Under the pieces are notes generated by a model. That model saw only the letters and a program-made list of their open reading frames with translations, did no database searches and was not told where the DNA came from. A program made the translations under genes and the position numbers. From contig JADQBT010000019.1 in the NCBI GenBank assembly GCA_016278485.1, positions 124,001-188,000 of the forward strand: a stretch of 64,000 nucleotides of DNA, given 5' to 3'. Of the stretch, positions 52,845 through 60,809 are shown piece after piece (the first letter of the stretch is position 1; each line of letters starts with the position of its first letter). The DNA comes from Halanaerobiales bacterium (GTDB lineage Bacteria > Bacillota > Halanaerobiia > Halanaerobiales > Halanaerobiaceae).

Positions 52845-53828
52845 ATGTCTGAATTAAGATGGAATCCAATTATGAAAGAATGGGTTATTACTGCCACACA
52901 TCGTCAAAATAGAACTTTTAAACCACCAAAAAATTACTGTCCGCTCTGTCCGACTGAAGAAGAAGGCTTTCCGACTGAAGTTCCAGCAAATGACTATGAT
53001 TTAGTGGTTTTCGAAAATAAGTTTCCTTCCTTACAGGCAAAACCGCCTGCACCCGTTGTAAAAGGTTCTGAGCTTTATCGAGTAGATGAGGCTAAGGGTA
53101 TTTGTGAAGTTGTTTTATTTACATCTGATCATGGAGGTGTAATGTCAAAAAAACCACTGAGTAGGTTTTTAAAATTAGTAAAAGTTTGGCAGGATAGATA
53201 CCGAGAACTAGGGGCAAAAGATTTTATAGATTATGTTTATATATTTGAAAATAAAGGTGAAGAGGTTGGGGTGACATTAGACCACCCGCATGGACAAATT
53301 TATGCATATCCTTTTATTCCTCCATTTGTAAAGACCAAACTGGAATCAAGTAAAGAACACTTTGCAAAAAGTGATAGTTGTCTATTTTGTGATGTATTAA
53401 AAGAAGAATTGTCTGATGGCTCAAGAATTGTAGCCAGAAATGATTCTTTTACAGCTTTCGTACCGTTTTTTGCTAAACATACATATGAAATAAATATTTT
53501 TGCAAATAACCACTTACCTTCTTTTAATGAATTCAATGCCAAAGTAGAAGAAGATTTGGCTAGAATTTTAAAAATCGTATTGATGAAATATGATAATCTT
53601 TTTGGATTTGTTTTTCCCTATATTATGTCAATTAACCAACAACCAACTAATGGCGAGGGAGAACAATATTCTCACTTTCATATTGAATTTTATCCACCTT
53701 ACCGAACAGAGAAAAAATTAAAATATCTTGCAGGCAGTGAAGCAGGCGCAGGAACTTTTATAAATGGTTCTATGGCAGAAGAAAAAGCTGCTGAATTGAG
53801 AAATGTTAAACCAGTTCTTGATCTATAA
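52845..53828 (+). CDS. galT: Galactose-1-phosphate uridylyltransferase
   Basis: A 327-residue HIT-superfamily enzyme. The start LRWNPIMKEWVITATHRQNR is typical. Zinc-type Cys pair CPLCP, then the second CLFCD. The active-site His is in H147-P-H149-G-Q (DHPHGQIYAYPFIPP). The C-terminal domain has HFHIEFYPPYR. It transfers UMP between UDP-glucose and galactose-1-phosphate in the Leloir pathway. AAGGAGG lies 11 nt upstream. Confidence 0.95.
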   Translation: MSELRWNPIMKEWVITATHRQNRTFKPPKNYCPLCPTEEEGFPTEVPANDYDLVVFENKFPSLQAKPPAPVVKGSELYRVDEAKGICEVVLFTSDHGGVMSKKPLSRFLKLVKVWQDRYRELGAKDFIDYVYIFENKGEEVGVTLDHPHGQIYAYPFIPPFVKTKLESSKEHFAKSDSCLFCDVLKEELSDGSRIVARNDSFTAFVPFFAKHTYEINIFANNHLPSFNEFNAKVEEDLARILKIVLMKYDNLFGFVFPYIMSINQQPTNGEGEQYSHFHIEFYPPYRTEKKLKYLAGSEAGAGTFINGSMAEEKAAELRNVKPVLDL

Positions 53829-53842
53829 AAAGAGGTGAAATA

Positions 53843-55006
53843 ATGGATATTCAAATGCTCTGGAGAAAATTTTATGAAACTTTTAAAAATACAGGCTTAG
53901 AAAGTGGAACTTTTCTTGCTCCAGGAAGAGTGAATTTAATTGGTGAACATACAGATTATAATGATGGTTTTGTGTTGCCAATGGCGATAGAAAAAGAAAT
54001 CATCATGCTGGGACAATTAAGATCTGACGAGAAAATAAAGGCTTATGCATGGGATTACAAACAGCAGTTAGAATTTAAACTTGGAGAACTGTCATTTGAT
54101 AAAGATAATATGTGGGCCAATTATATTATGGGTATCATGGATGAACTAATGAAAATGGGTAAGAAGATACAAGGAGTAAATTTAATGTTTACTGGCAATG
54201 TTCCTCAGGGTGCCGGTTTGAGCTCTTCAGCTGCTCTGGAGGTTGTGGCAGCGTTGATGATGAGTACCCTCAATCAGGTTGATTTTGAGCCAATAGAATT
54301 AGCTTTGCTTGCCCAGCGAGCGGAAAATAATTTTGTAGGTGTGCAGTGTGGAATTATGGATCAATATATTTCCCGATTAGGTAAGAAAAATCATGCTCTT
54401 TTGATTGATTGCCGCACCAAAAAATATGAGTTAATTCCTTTTGAAAATGATAATTATAAAGTAGTTATTTGCAACTCAAAAGTAAAAAGAGGTTTAGTTG
54501 ATTCAAAATATAACAAGCGCCGTGAAGAATGTAATCAAGCAGTAGCCTATTTCAACAATAAAATAGGGAAAAAAATATCTGCTTTAAGGGATGTTAATCA
54601 AGAAATGTTAGCTGAATATAAGGATAACCTTACAGAAAATGTTTATAAAAGAGCTAGACATATAATTACTGAAAATGATCGGGTTCTAGAAAGTCGCAAG
54701 GCTCTTATTAGTAATAATATGGATAGATTGGGTGAACTAATGCTTGCTTCTCATTTAAGTCTTAGGGATGATTTTGCGGTGAGTTGTGCAGAGTTAGACT
54801 TACTAGTTGAGCTTGCTATGGCTGAAGAAGGAGTTAAAGGAGCTCGCATGACTGGCGCCGGTTTTGGTGGGTGTACTGTTAATTTAGTTCGCCAGGTCGA
54901 TGTAGATAATTTTATTAGCCAAATTTGTGAAAATTATCAGAAAAAGACTGGTATTAAACCAGATATTTATGTTAGTAATCCAGCTGATGGTGCTAGGAAA
55001 TTATAA
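53843..55006 (+). CDS. galK: Galactokinase
   Basis: A 387-residue GHMP kinase: galactokinase signature PGRVNLIGEHTDYNDGFVLPMA, ATP loop VPQGAGLSSSAALEV, catalytic Asp in CGIMDQYIS and motif 3 GARMTGAGFGGCTVN. It phosphorylates galactose at C1. Located 14 bp after galT with GAGGTGAAA; completes galE-galT-galK. No galM or dedicated gal regulator is adjacent. Confidence 0.96.
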   Translation: MDIQMLWRKFYETFKNTGLESGTFLAPGRVNLIGEHTDYNDGFVLPMAIEKEIIMLGQLRSDEKIKAYAWDYKQQLEFKLGELSFDKDNMWANYIMGIMDELMKMGKKIQGVNLMFTGNVPQGAGLSSSAALEVVAALMMSTLNQVDFEPIELALLAQRAENNFVGVQCGIMDQYISRLGKKNHALLIDCRTKKYELIPFENDNYKVVICNSKVKRGLVDSKYNKRREECNQAVAYFNNKIGKKISALRDVNQEMLAEYKDNLTENVYKRARHIITENDRVLESRKALISNNMDRLGELMLASHLSLRDDFAVSCAELDLLVELAMAEEGVKGARMTGAGFGGCTVNLVRQVDVDNFISQICENYQKKTGIKPDIYVSNPADGARKL

Positions 55007-55046
55007 TAAATTTAAATTGAAGTAAATTAATATGGGGGTGCTGTTT

Positions 55047-56477
55047 TTGCAAAATGTTAAAGGATCTAAGTTTTTGGAGAAAAAAAATAATTTAATGAAA
55101 GATATAATTGAGGAATTGACTAAGGAATTCAAGTATTGCTCAATTTTAGGTACTGACGTAAGGGGAAAAGAATATTTGGTACAAAAATCAGGTTCTAGTT
55201 TTAATGATTCAAACTGGAATGAAAGAGGTTTTGTAGTTAGAGTCTATAATGGAATAAATTATACTGAATATTCATTCAACCATTTAATTGCTGATAAAGT
55301 GGAGCAAATAATTGATGAAGTTAAAAAGAAAGCACAGCAAGAATTAAAATTAATAACTAAAAAATTTGAATTAATAAATTATCCTTTAGTTAATGAAGAT
55401 GAAATATCTGAAGAATATTTTGGAGAAGTTAAATTATTACCAAATAGTATTACCATAAGTGATAAATTATCTAAAATGAATAGGATTAAAGATAAAGCCC
55501 TTCCTTTATCAGAAAAAATAGTTGACTTTAGAGTCAGATATGAAGACGTTAAAGTATCAAAAGTATTTATTTCTAATAATAAGGAGTTAAAACAATCATA
55601 TATTTGGAGCCAGGGTTATTTAATAGCAATTGCTAGAAAAGATGATGATACCAGATTTTTTTATAAGACATTTTCTGGATTAAAAGGGCCTGAACTTTTA
55701 GATGAGATGGAAAATTCATATCAAGAAGTAGTTGAAAAAGCAGAGAGTTTAATTGGCACAGAACCACCTGAACCCGGTACATATGATGTTATTTGTGATC
55801 CGGATACTGCTGGTATAATTGCTCATGAGGCATTTGGCCATGGAGTGGAAGCAGATATGTTTGTAAAAAACAGAGCAAAAGCACTAGAATATTTAGATCG
55901 TGATGTAGCCTCCAAAAATGTTACCATGTATGATGGAGCTAGGTCTGCCAATCATGTTTCTTCCTATTTATTTGATGATGAAGGCACTATTGGCCAAAAT
56001 ACTAAAATAATAGATAATGGAATATTAAAAAAAGGAATTTCTGATCTTTTATCGGCTCTATTGAGGAAGACTGAACCGACAGGAAATGGTAAGCGTGAAT
56101 CCTATGAAAGAAAAGCATATTCCAGGATGACAAATACATTTTTTGCGTCAGGTGATGCCGAACTAGCTGAGATGATTGCTTCTATTGAAAGTGGTTACCT
56201 TCTAGAAAACCCAATGTCAGGCATGGAAGACCCTAAGAATTGGGGCATTCAATGTGTAATGATTTCTGGGAAAGAGATTAAAAACGGAAAACTAACCGGA
56301 AATATTGTAGCTCCTGTTCTAATGACCGGCTATGTACCAGATTTATTAAAAAATATTTCGATGGTTGCAAAAGAAGTTAAATTATCGGGTTCTGGTGCTT
56401 GTGGAAAGGGTTATAAGGAATTAGTTAAAGTTTCTTCAGGCGGTCCCTATATTAAAACTAAAGCGAGGTTGGGATAA
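55047..56477 (+). CDS. TldD family metalloprotease
   Basis: An approximately 476-residue TldD protein with the zinc motif HEAFGHGVEAD (HExxxH) at about residues 247-257, a distal conserved Cys/Gly region SGSGACGKGYKELVKVSSGGP and the central beta-rich fold. TldD/TldE heterodimers cleave unfolded peptides and mature some RiPPs such as microcin B17. ATG 55032 has no RBS; GGGGGTG at 55034-55040 is well placed for TTG 55047. It lies directly after galK and one base before the PmbA gene. Confidence 0.9.
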   Translation: MQNVKGSKFLEKKNNLMKDIIEELTKEFKYCSILGTDVRGKEYLVQKSGSSFNDSNWNERGFVVRVYNGINYTEYSFNHLIADKVEQIIDEVKKKAQQELKLITKKFELINYPLVNEDEISEEYFGEVKLLPNSITISDKLSKMNRIKDKALPLSEKIVDFRVRYEDVKVSKVFISNNKELKQSYIWSQGYLIAIARKDDDTRFFYKTFSGLKGPELLDEMENSYQEVVEKAESLIGTEPPEPGTYDVICDPDTAGIIAHEAFGHGVEADMFVKNRAKALEYLDRDVASKNVTMYDGARSANHVSSYLFDDEGTIGQNTKIIDNGILKKGISDLLSALLRKTEPTGNGKRESYERKAYSRMTNTFFASGDAELAEMIASIESGYLLENPMSGMEDPKNWGIQCVMISGKEIKNGKLTGNIVAPVLMTGYVPDLLKNISMVAKEVKLSGSGACGKGYKELVKVSSGGPYIKTKARLG

Positions 56478-56478
56478 T

Positions 56479-57780
56479 ATGATAAATAAAATAATTGAAA
56501 TATTAAATGCAACTAATGAGATAGATGCCTGGAAATTAACAGAGAGAAAAACAAAGAGTAGTGAACTATTTTTTATAAAAAATAAGTTAGAAATGAATAG
56601 AGGAAAAGATGTAGTAAAATACAAAATATCTGTTTATAATGATTTTAGTAATAATGAACATAAATATAGAGGTTCTGCAGATGTAGAATTATTACCTGAT
56701 ATGGAAAGAGAAGAAATAGAACAAATTATTCAGGAAGCTGCAGTTGGTGCTTCATTTATCAAAAATAAATATTATCCCTTAGCAGATCCAGTTGAAATTG
56801 ATTACAATGTGCCTGCCAGTGATTTTTATGATAATAGTTTTGCTGATATTTTATCACAAATTAGTGAAGCTCTTTTTGAGAGTGATAATTTTGATAATGG
56901 AGGATTAAATTCTGCAGAATTATTCTTAAATGAGCATCAGATAAGAATTATAAATTCTAAAGGAGTGGATAATAGTTATCAAAAAAGAGTATTAGATATT
57001 GATTTCATTACTAATTGGCAGGAAAACTCAGAAGAAATTGAGTTATCTAAAATAATTACATTAGCTGAATTCGATCTTGATACAATAATAAATACAGTAC
57101 GTGAAATGCTAATTCAGAGTAGAGAAAGGTCAAAAGCAGAATCCCTTCCAAATATAAATGATATTCCAGTGATATTAACTGGAAGTTCTGTTAAAGAATT
57201 ATTAGAATATTTTTATGTACAGGCGAATGCTAAGCAGATATATGAAAATGTATCAATCGCTGAGATTGGTGAGTCAATGCAAGGAAAAGAGATCAAAGGT
57301 GATAAAGTAGATCTTTTATTAGATCCTAATCTCTCGGGTTCTACGCATAGTGTTCCATTTGATAAAGATGGTTTTCCGTTATCTGCTCAAAAGATAATTG
57401 AAGGAGGAAAACTCCTGCAATTCTGGGGAGATATTCGATTTTCACATTATCTTGGGATCGAAGCAACTGGTGATATTAAGAATTTATCCTTTGCGGAGGG
57501 GAGTTATTCTGAAAAAGAATTGAAAAGTGAACCACATTTAGAATTACTAGTTTTTTCTAATTTTCAAATGGACCATCTGGCTGGTAACTTTGGGGGAGAG
57601 ATAAGATTGGGAAGATATTTTGATGGGGAAAAATCAATCCCAGTTACAGGAGGATCTATTTCGGCAAACATAAATAAAATAAAGAATGATATGCTTTTAT
57701 CTATAGAGAAGCAGCAAATAAATAATTATTATGGTCCTAAATTTATAAAATTAAATAATATAAGTATTGCAGGTGGATAG
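56479..57780 (+). CDS. PmbA/TldE family protease subunit
   Basis: A 433-residue PmbA/TldE homologue lacking the zinc motif, as expected for the non-catalytic partner. It has the YFYVQANAKQIYEN region, DLLLDPNLSGSTHSVPFDKDG and the C-terminal FQMDHLAGNFGGEIRLGRYFD. It starts one base after the TldD stop, consistent with a TldD-TldE complex. Confidence 0.88.
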   Translation: MINKIIEILNATNEIDAWKLTERKTKSSELFFIKNKLEMNRGKDVVKYKISVYNDFSNNEHKYRGSADVELLPDMEREEIEQIIQEAAVGASFIKNKYYPLADPVEIDYNVPASDFYDNSFADILSQISEALFESDNFDNGGLNSAELFLNEHQIRIINSKGVDNSYQKRVLDIDFITNWQENSEEIELSKIITLAEFDLDTIINTVREMLIQSRERSKAESLPNINDIPVILTGSSVKELLEYFYVQANAKQIYENVSIAEIGESMQGKEIKGDKVDLLLDPNLSGSTHSVPFDKDGFPLSAQKIIEGGKLLQFWGDIRFSHYLGIEATGDIKNLSFAEGSYSEKELKSEPHLELLVFSNFQMDHLAGNFGGEIRLGRYFDGEKSIPVTGGSISANINKIKNDMLLSIEKQQINNYYGPKFIKLNNISIAGG

Positions 57781-57817
57781 AGGCTAGGAGTTGTAATTAG
57801 AGAAGAGGTGTTGGCTA

Positions 57818-58717
57818 ATGAAGTGTGTGAGTTTGATTTATAATCCAAAATCAGGGGATAAATCTTTTCCAGGTCATCTTGATAGTTTTATAACTAAATT
57901 CCAACGTAAAGGATATATAGTAGATATTTATCGCAGCATGGAAGCAGGCGATCTTGGTAAAAATCTAAGAGATTTAAATCAAGAAAAATATAAGATGATT
58001 ATTGTTGCTGGTGGTGATGGTTCAGTAAATGAACTGGTAAATGTTATGATCAATAATGATATTAATAAGCCATTGGGAATTATCCCAGCGGGTACTGCAA
58101 ATGATTTTGCATCTCAGCTTAAAATGCCAGCCAATATTGAGCAGGCAATTGATAAAATTTTATTAAACAATAAAAAAAAGATTGATATAGGAAGAGTTAA
58201 TCAGAAGTATTTTGTCAATGTCTGTGTAGGAGGAGCATTAGCCAATATTTCTTATACTACAGATAATGATATCAAAAATATGATTGGAAAGCTTGCTTAT
58301 TATTTAAAAGGAATCAAGGAGATACCAAAGTTCAAACCAATGCATCTGCAAATTACAACTAGTAAACAAACCATAGATGATAATTTTTTAATGTTTATAA
58401 TACTTAATAGTAAAGGAGCAGGTGGATTTAAAAATATTGCTAGAAATGCAGTAGTAAATGATGAGTTGTTCGATTTTATTGGCATAAAATCCAATAGTAT
58501 TTTAAAGTTTCCTGCAACTTTAGCCAGGTTCTTTCAAGGTGAGCAATCTAATGATGAAAATATAACATATTTTCAGGATAATTATTTCTTAATTGAACAT
58601 TTAGATCAACAAGAGCAGCAACTTTTTTGTGATATAGATGGGGAAAAGGGACCTAGTTTCCCATTAGAAATAAGTCTTTTACCTCAGGCATTAACTGTGT
58701 TTACAAATCAGTTTTAA
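57818..58717 (+). CDS. Diacylglycerol/lipid kinase family protein (YegS/BmrU type)
   Basis: A 299-residue DAGK-catalytic-domain protein: SLIYNPKSGDKSFPGHL, VAGGDGSVNELVNVMI (nucleotide site with GGDGS), GIIPAGTANDFASQL and the C-terminal QQLFCDIDGEKGPSFPLEISLLPQALTVF. Family members phosphorylate lipids such as diacylglycerol or related alcohols. It follows PmbA by 37 bp with AGAGGTG. Confidence 0.9.
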   Translation: MKCVSLIYNPKSGDKSFPGHLDSFITKFQRKGYIVDIYRSMEAGDLGKNLRDLNQEKYKMIIVAGGDGSVNELVNVMINNDINKPLGIIPAGTANDFASQLKMPANIEQAIDKILLNNKKKIDIGRVNQKYFVNVCVGGALANISYTTDNDIKNMIGKLAYYLKGIKEIPKFKPMHLQITTSKQTIDDNFLMFIILNSKGAGGFKNIARNAVVNDELFDFIGIKSNSILKFPATLARFFQGEQSNDENITYFQDNYFLIEHLDQQEQQLFCDIDGEKGPSFPLEISLLPQALTVFTNQF

Positions 58718-58783
58718 GCCATTTTTGTTTAATTAATATTATTTTAGTGGTTTTATTATTTGTTTAGTCTAAAGGTGGTATTA

Positions 58784-59755
58784 ATGAATAAAATAGATCG
58801 TTTGCTTGCTATTATTTTAAAATTAAATCAAACAGATAAAGTTACTGCTCAAGAACTAGCAGATTATTTTGAAGTAAATGTTAGAACAATTTACCGTGAT
58901 ATAGATGCATTAAGTCAAATGGATATTCCAATTATCACTCACATTGGTAAAAACGGTGGTTATTCTCTATTAAATGATTCTTTTCTCACACCAATTATAT
59001 TTAATAGAGAAGAGATATTCACATTGCTTTTATCTGAAAAATTAATTCAACAAGTAGATTTGCCTGGTTTTACTAAATATGTAAATAGTGCATTTTTAAA
59101 GATTAAAGAAAGTATCAAAGGTAAATTTAATCAGGAATTAGATGAACTAAAGGATAAATTTTTGTTTGAAATTAAACATAAATCTCCACCAGGTAATCAT
59201 CTGGAAAAGTTTGATATTTTAAAAAGTTCACTTGCGGAAAATTATAAAATCAAAGTTTGTTATTTTAATCCGCATAAGTTAGAATCGACTGAACGGGTTT
59301 TACATCCATATGGTTTAATATTTGCAGATGGTGGATGGTATATTGTTGCTTTTTGTGAAATGAGAGAGTCCGTCAGATGGTTTCGATTGTATAGAATAAA
59401 GAAAATAAATTTATTAAAAGAAAAATTTAAAACCCAAGCTAATTTTAATATTAATGATTTATCGCAGATGAAGCAGTTGGAAAGAGATTATAAGAGTAGT
59501 AATTCAAAAGAAAAATTACTTATAAAAGTTTCAGAAAAAATATATCATATTATAAAAGAATACAATCATTTTAAATACTCTAATATCCTAAAAAAAGAAG
59601 ATGGCGAGTTTTTAATTGAAATCAATACATCATCCCCAGAAAAGTATTTTCAATTTGCATTTGATTTTTATGATGGTCTTGAAATAGTTTCTCCAAAGTG
59701 GTTAAGAAAACAGGTGAAAGATGAATTAATTAATGTACTAAAAAAATATAAATAA
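58784..59755 (+). CDS. WYL-domain transcriptional regulator (YafY-like)
   Basis: A 323-residue regulator: N-terminal HTH_11 (MNKIDRLLAIILKLNQTDKVTAQELADYFEVNVRTIYRDIDALSQ), a WYL domain (about 135-215, with KVCYFNPHKLEST and GLIFADGGWYIVAFCEMRESVRWFRLYRI) and a WCX C-terminal extension. WYL domains sense ligands, often nucleic-acid or nucleotide-like. AAAGGTGG selects ATG 58784. The likely targets are itself or the following PfpI gene. Confidence 0.92.
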   Translation: MNKIDRLLAIILKLNQTDKVTAQELADYFEVNVRTIYRDIDALSQMDIPIITHIGKNGGYSLLNDSFLTPIIFNREEIFTLLLSEKLIQQVDLPGFTKYVNSAFLKIKESIKGKFNQELDELKDKFLFEIKHKSPPGNHLEKFDILKSSLAENYKIKVCYFNPHKLESTERVLHPYGLIFADGGWYIVAFCEMRESVRWFRLYRIKKINLLKEKFKTQANFNINDLSQMKQLERDYKSSNSKEKLLIKVSEKIYHIIKEYNHFKYSNILKKEDGEFLIEINTSSPEKYFQFAFDFYDGLEIVSPKWLRKQVKDELINVLKKYK

Positions 59756-59765
59756 TTATTTTTTA

Positions 59766-59792
59766 AAGACTGACATCCAAGGTGTCAGTCTT
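59766..59792. promoter_or_regulatory. Perfect inverted repeat between the WYL and PfpI genes
   Basis: AAGACTGACA and TGTCAGTCTT are perfect 10-bp arms with a 7-nt loop. No T-run follows on either strand, so it may be a weak terminator or an operator. Confidence 0.5.
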
Positions 59793-59849
59793 ACTATGTT
59801 AAGCTATAAAAGTATGAAAAATAAAATATAAAAAAAGGAGTTGATTTTA

Positions 59850-60410
59850 ATGAATGTTTGTGCACTTTATTATGATGGTTTTTGTGAATTTGAGTTAGTG
59901 TTGACAGCAGCCCAATTTAAAGAAAGCTTGCTTACTGTTGCTTTGGAAGACAGAGTATATGTGAGTGAAGAGAAGCAAAGATTTTTACCTCATAAGAGAT
60001 TAGCTGAAGTTAATCCAACTGATATTGATTTATTTATAATTACAGGTGGTGATCCGTCATATCTTTACGATAACGTTGAGTTACAAGAATTTGTTGAAAT
60101 AATTCGTAAAAATGGAGCCTATATTGCAGGTATTTGTGGAGGAACGTATCTCATGGCCAAATATGGGTTATTAGATGGCAAAAAATGTACGGGAGGATCA
60201 TCGGGCATATTAGAAAATGAAGAAACAAAAAGTCTGTTTAAAAAAGCCAATATTATTAATGAAGATGTAGTAATTGATGGGAAAATTGTAACTGCAACAG
60301 GTCAAGCTTTCGTTGAACTGGCGGGAGAATTGGCACAATTAATGGGTATTTATAAATCTGAAACAGAAAGAGTGGAGGATTATAAATGGATGAAAAATAT
60401 AAAAAGTTAG
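59850..60410 (+). CDS. DJ-1/PfpI family protein
   Basis: A 186-residue class I glutamine-amidotransferase-like protein of the DJ-1/PfpI type, with the nucleophile elbow AGICGGTYLMAKYGLLDGKKCTGG and the preceding FIITGGDPSYLYDN. Family members include glyoxalase III, chaperone/deglycase and protease activities, so the role here is open. AAAAGGAG selects ATG 59850 over TTG 59841. Confidence 0.88.
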   Translation: MNVCALYYDGFCEFELVLTAAQFKESLLTVALEDRVYVSEEKQRFLPHKRLAEVNPTDIDLFIITGGDPSYLYDNVELQEFVEIIRKNGAYIAGICGGTYLMAKYGLLDGKKCTGGSSGILENEETKSLFKKANIINEDVVIDGKIVTATGQAFVELAGELAQLMGIYKSETERVEDYKWMKNIKS

Positions 60411-60466
60411 GTGGTGTTAAAATTGAATATAGATATATATATTTGGAGATGGTGCTAAATAATTGA
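60386..60466 (+). CDS. Possible 26-residue ORF overlapping the PfpI gene end
   Basis: ATG 60386 follows GTGGAGG and reads MDEKYKKLGGVKIEYRYIYL to a TGA at 60464-60466, just before the terminator. The RBS is good, but the peptide is short, unremarkable and unrecognised. Treat as speculative. Confidence 0.25.
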   Translation: MDEKYKKLGGVKIEYRYIYLEMVLNN

Positions 60467-60468
60467 CT

Positions 60469-60502
60469 AAAAAGTTTTGCTTACAAAAGCAAAACTTTTT
60501 TT
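60469..60502 (+). terminator. Rho-independent terminator
   Basis: AAAAAGTTTTGC pairs with GCAAAACTTTTT around an 8-nt loop and runs into T7. Confidence 0.9.
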
Positions 60503-60522
60503 ATTGTTCTTATAATAAATAA

Positions 60523-60549
60523 AGGAGTTTGCTGTCATATATTGAATTA
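60523..60549 (+). promoter_or_regulatory. SigH-like promoter of the peptide / HD-GYP module
   Basis: AGGAGTT at 60523-60529, 11 nt, then ATTGAATTA at 60541-60549. This resembles the SigH consensus RnAGGAwwT-N11/12-RnnGAATww. A SigA-like TATAAT lies at 60548-60553 without a matching -35. SigH use is inferred from pattern alone. Confidence 0.45.
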
Positions 60550-60581
60550 TAATAAAAGAAAATATCTGGCGGCACACTAGA

Positions 60582-60656
60582 CTAGCCTAATTTAAATAGC
60601 TTAGCTTACCTTCGTTACTATGAGCTTAGAAAATTTTTAAAACGAAGGGAGGCTGT
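60582..60656 (+). promoter_or_regulatory. Structured leader that can hide the ribosome binding site of the 29-codon ORF
   Basis: CCTTCGTT at 60609-60616 pairs with AACGAAGG at 60641-60648, and AGCCT at 60584-60588 pairs with AGGCT at 60650-60654. Together they bury the GAAGGGAGG site (60644-60652) just before the ATG at 60661. This suggests translational control. It does not match the c-di-GMP-I or -II riboswitch cores I know. Confidence 0.5.
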
Positions 60657-60660
60657 TTTA

Positions 60661-60750
60661 ATGAAAAAGCTTTATTTATTAGTTACAACAGCTCTTATTA
60701 CTATGGCTGCAACAATTTCTGCTTTAGCTGACTCTACTAGATGGGGTTAA
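60661..60750 (+). CDS. 29-residue exported peptide, candidate signal-peptide precursor
   Basis: The ORF encodes MKKLYLLVTTALITMAATIS followed by ALADSTRWG. Two Lys, a hydrophobic core and an Ala-x-Ala site make a complete Sec signal peptide, and cleavage after SALA would leave only the hexapeptide DSTRWG. There is no Cys and no lipobox. A strong GAAGGGAGG site sits 8 nt upstream, in a leader hairpin. The next gene, 59 bp on, is a multi-TM HD-GYP protein. The layout recalls Phr-type pheromone precursors, but no RRNPP receptor is adjacent. Function is inferred. Confidence 0.6.
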   Translation: MKKLYLLVTTALITMAATISALADSTRWG

Positions 60751-60809
60751 TTTAATTTATTAATTAAATGTGCTGTCAGATATAACTATTATTATAAGAG
60801 GTAATTTAA

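Noticed and set aside
52685-53830. Frameshifted or split galT
   Set aside because: GalT itself is complete from its usual N-terminus, so the upstream 45-codon ORF is not needed to restore it.
60560-60660. c-di-GMP riboswitch in front of the HD-GYP module
   Set aside because: I looked for the GEMM-I and c-di-GMP-II conserved cores because of the HD-GYP gene and did not find them; only an RBS-hiding hairpin is supported.
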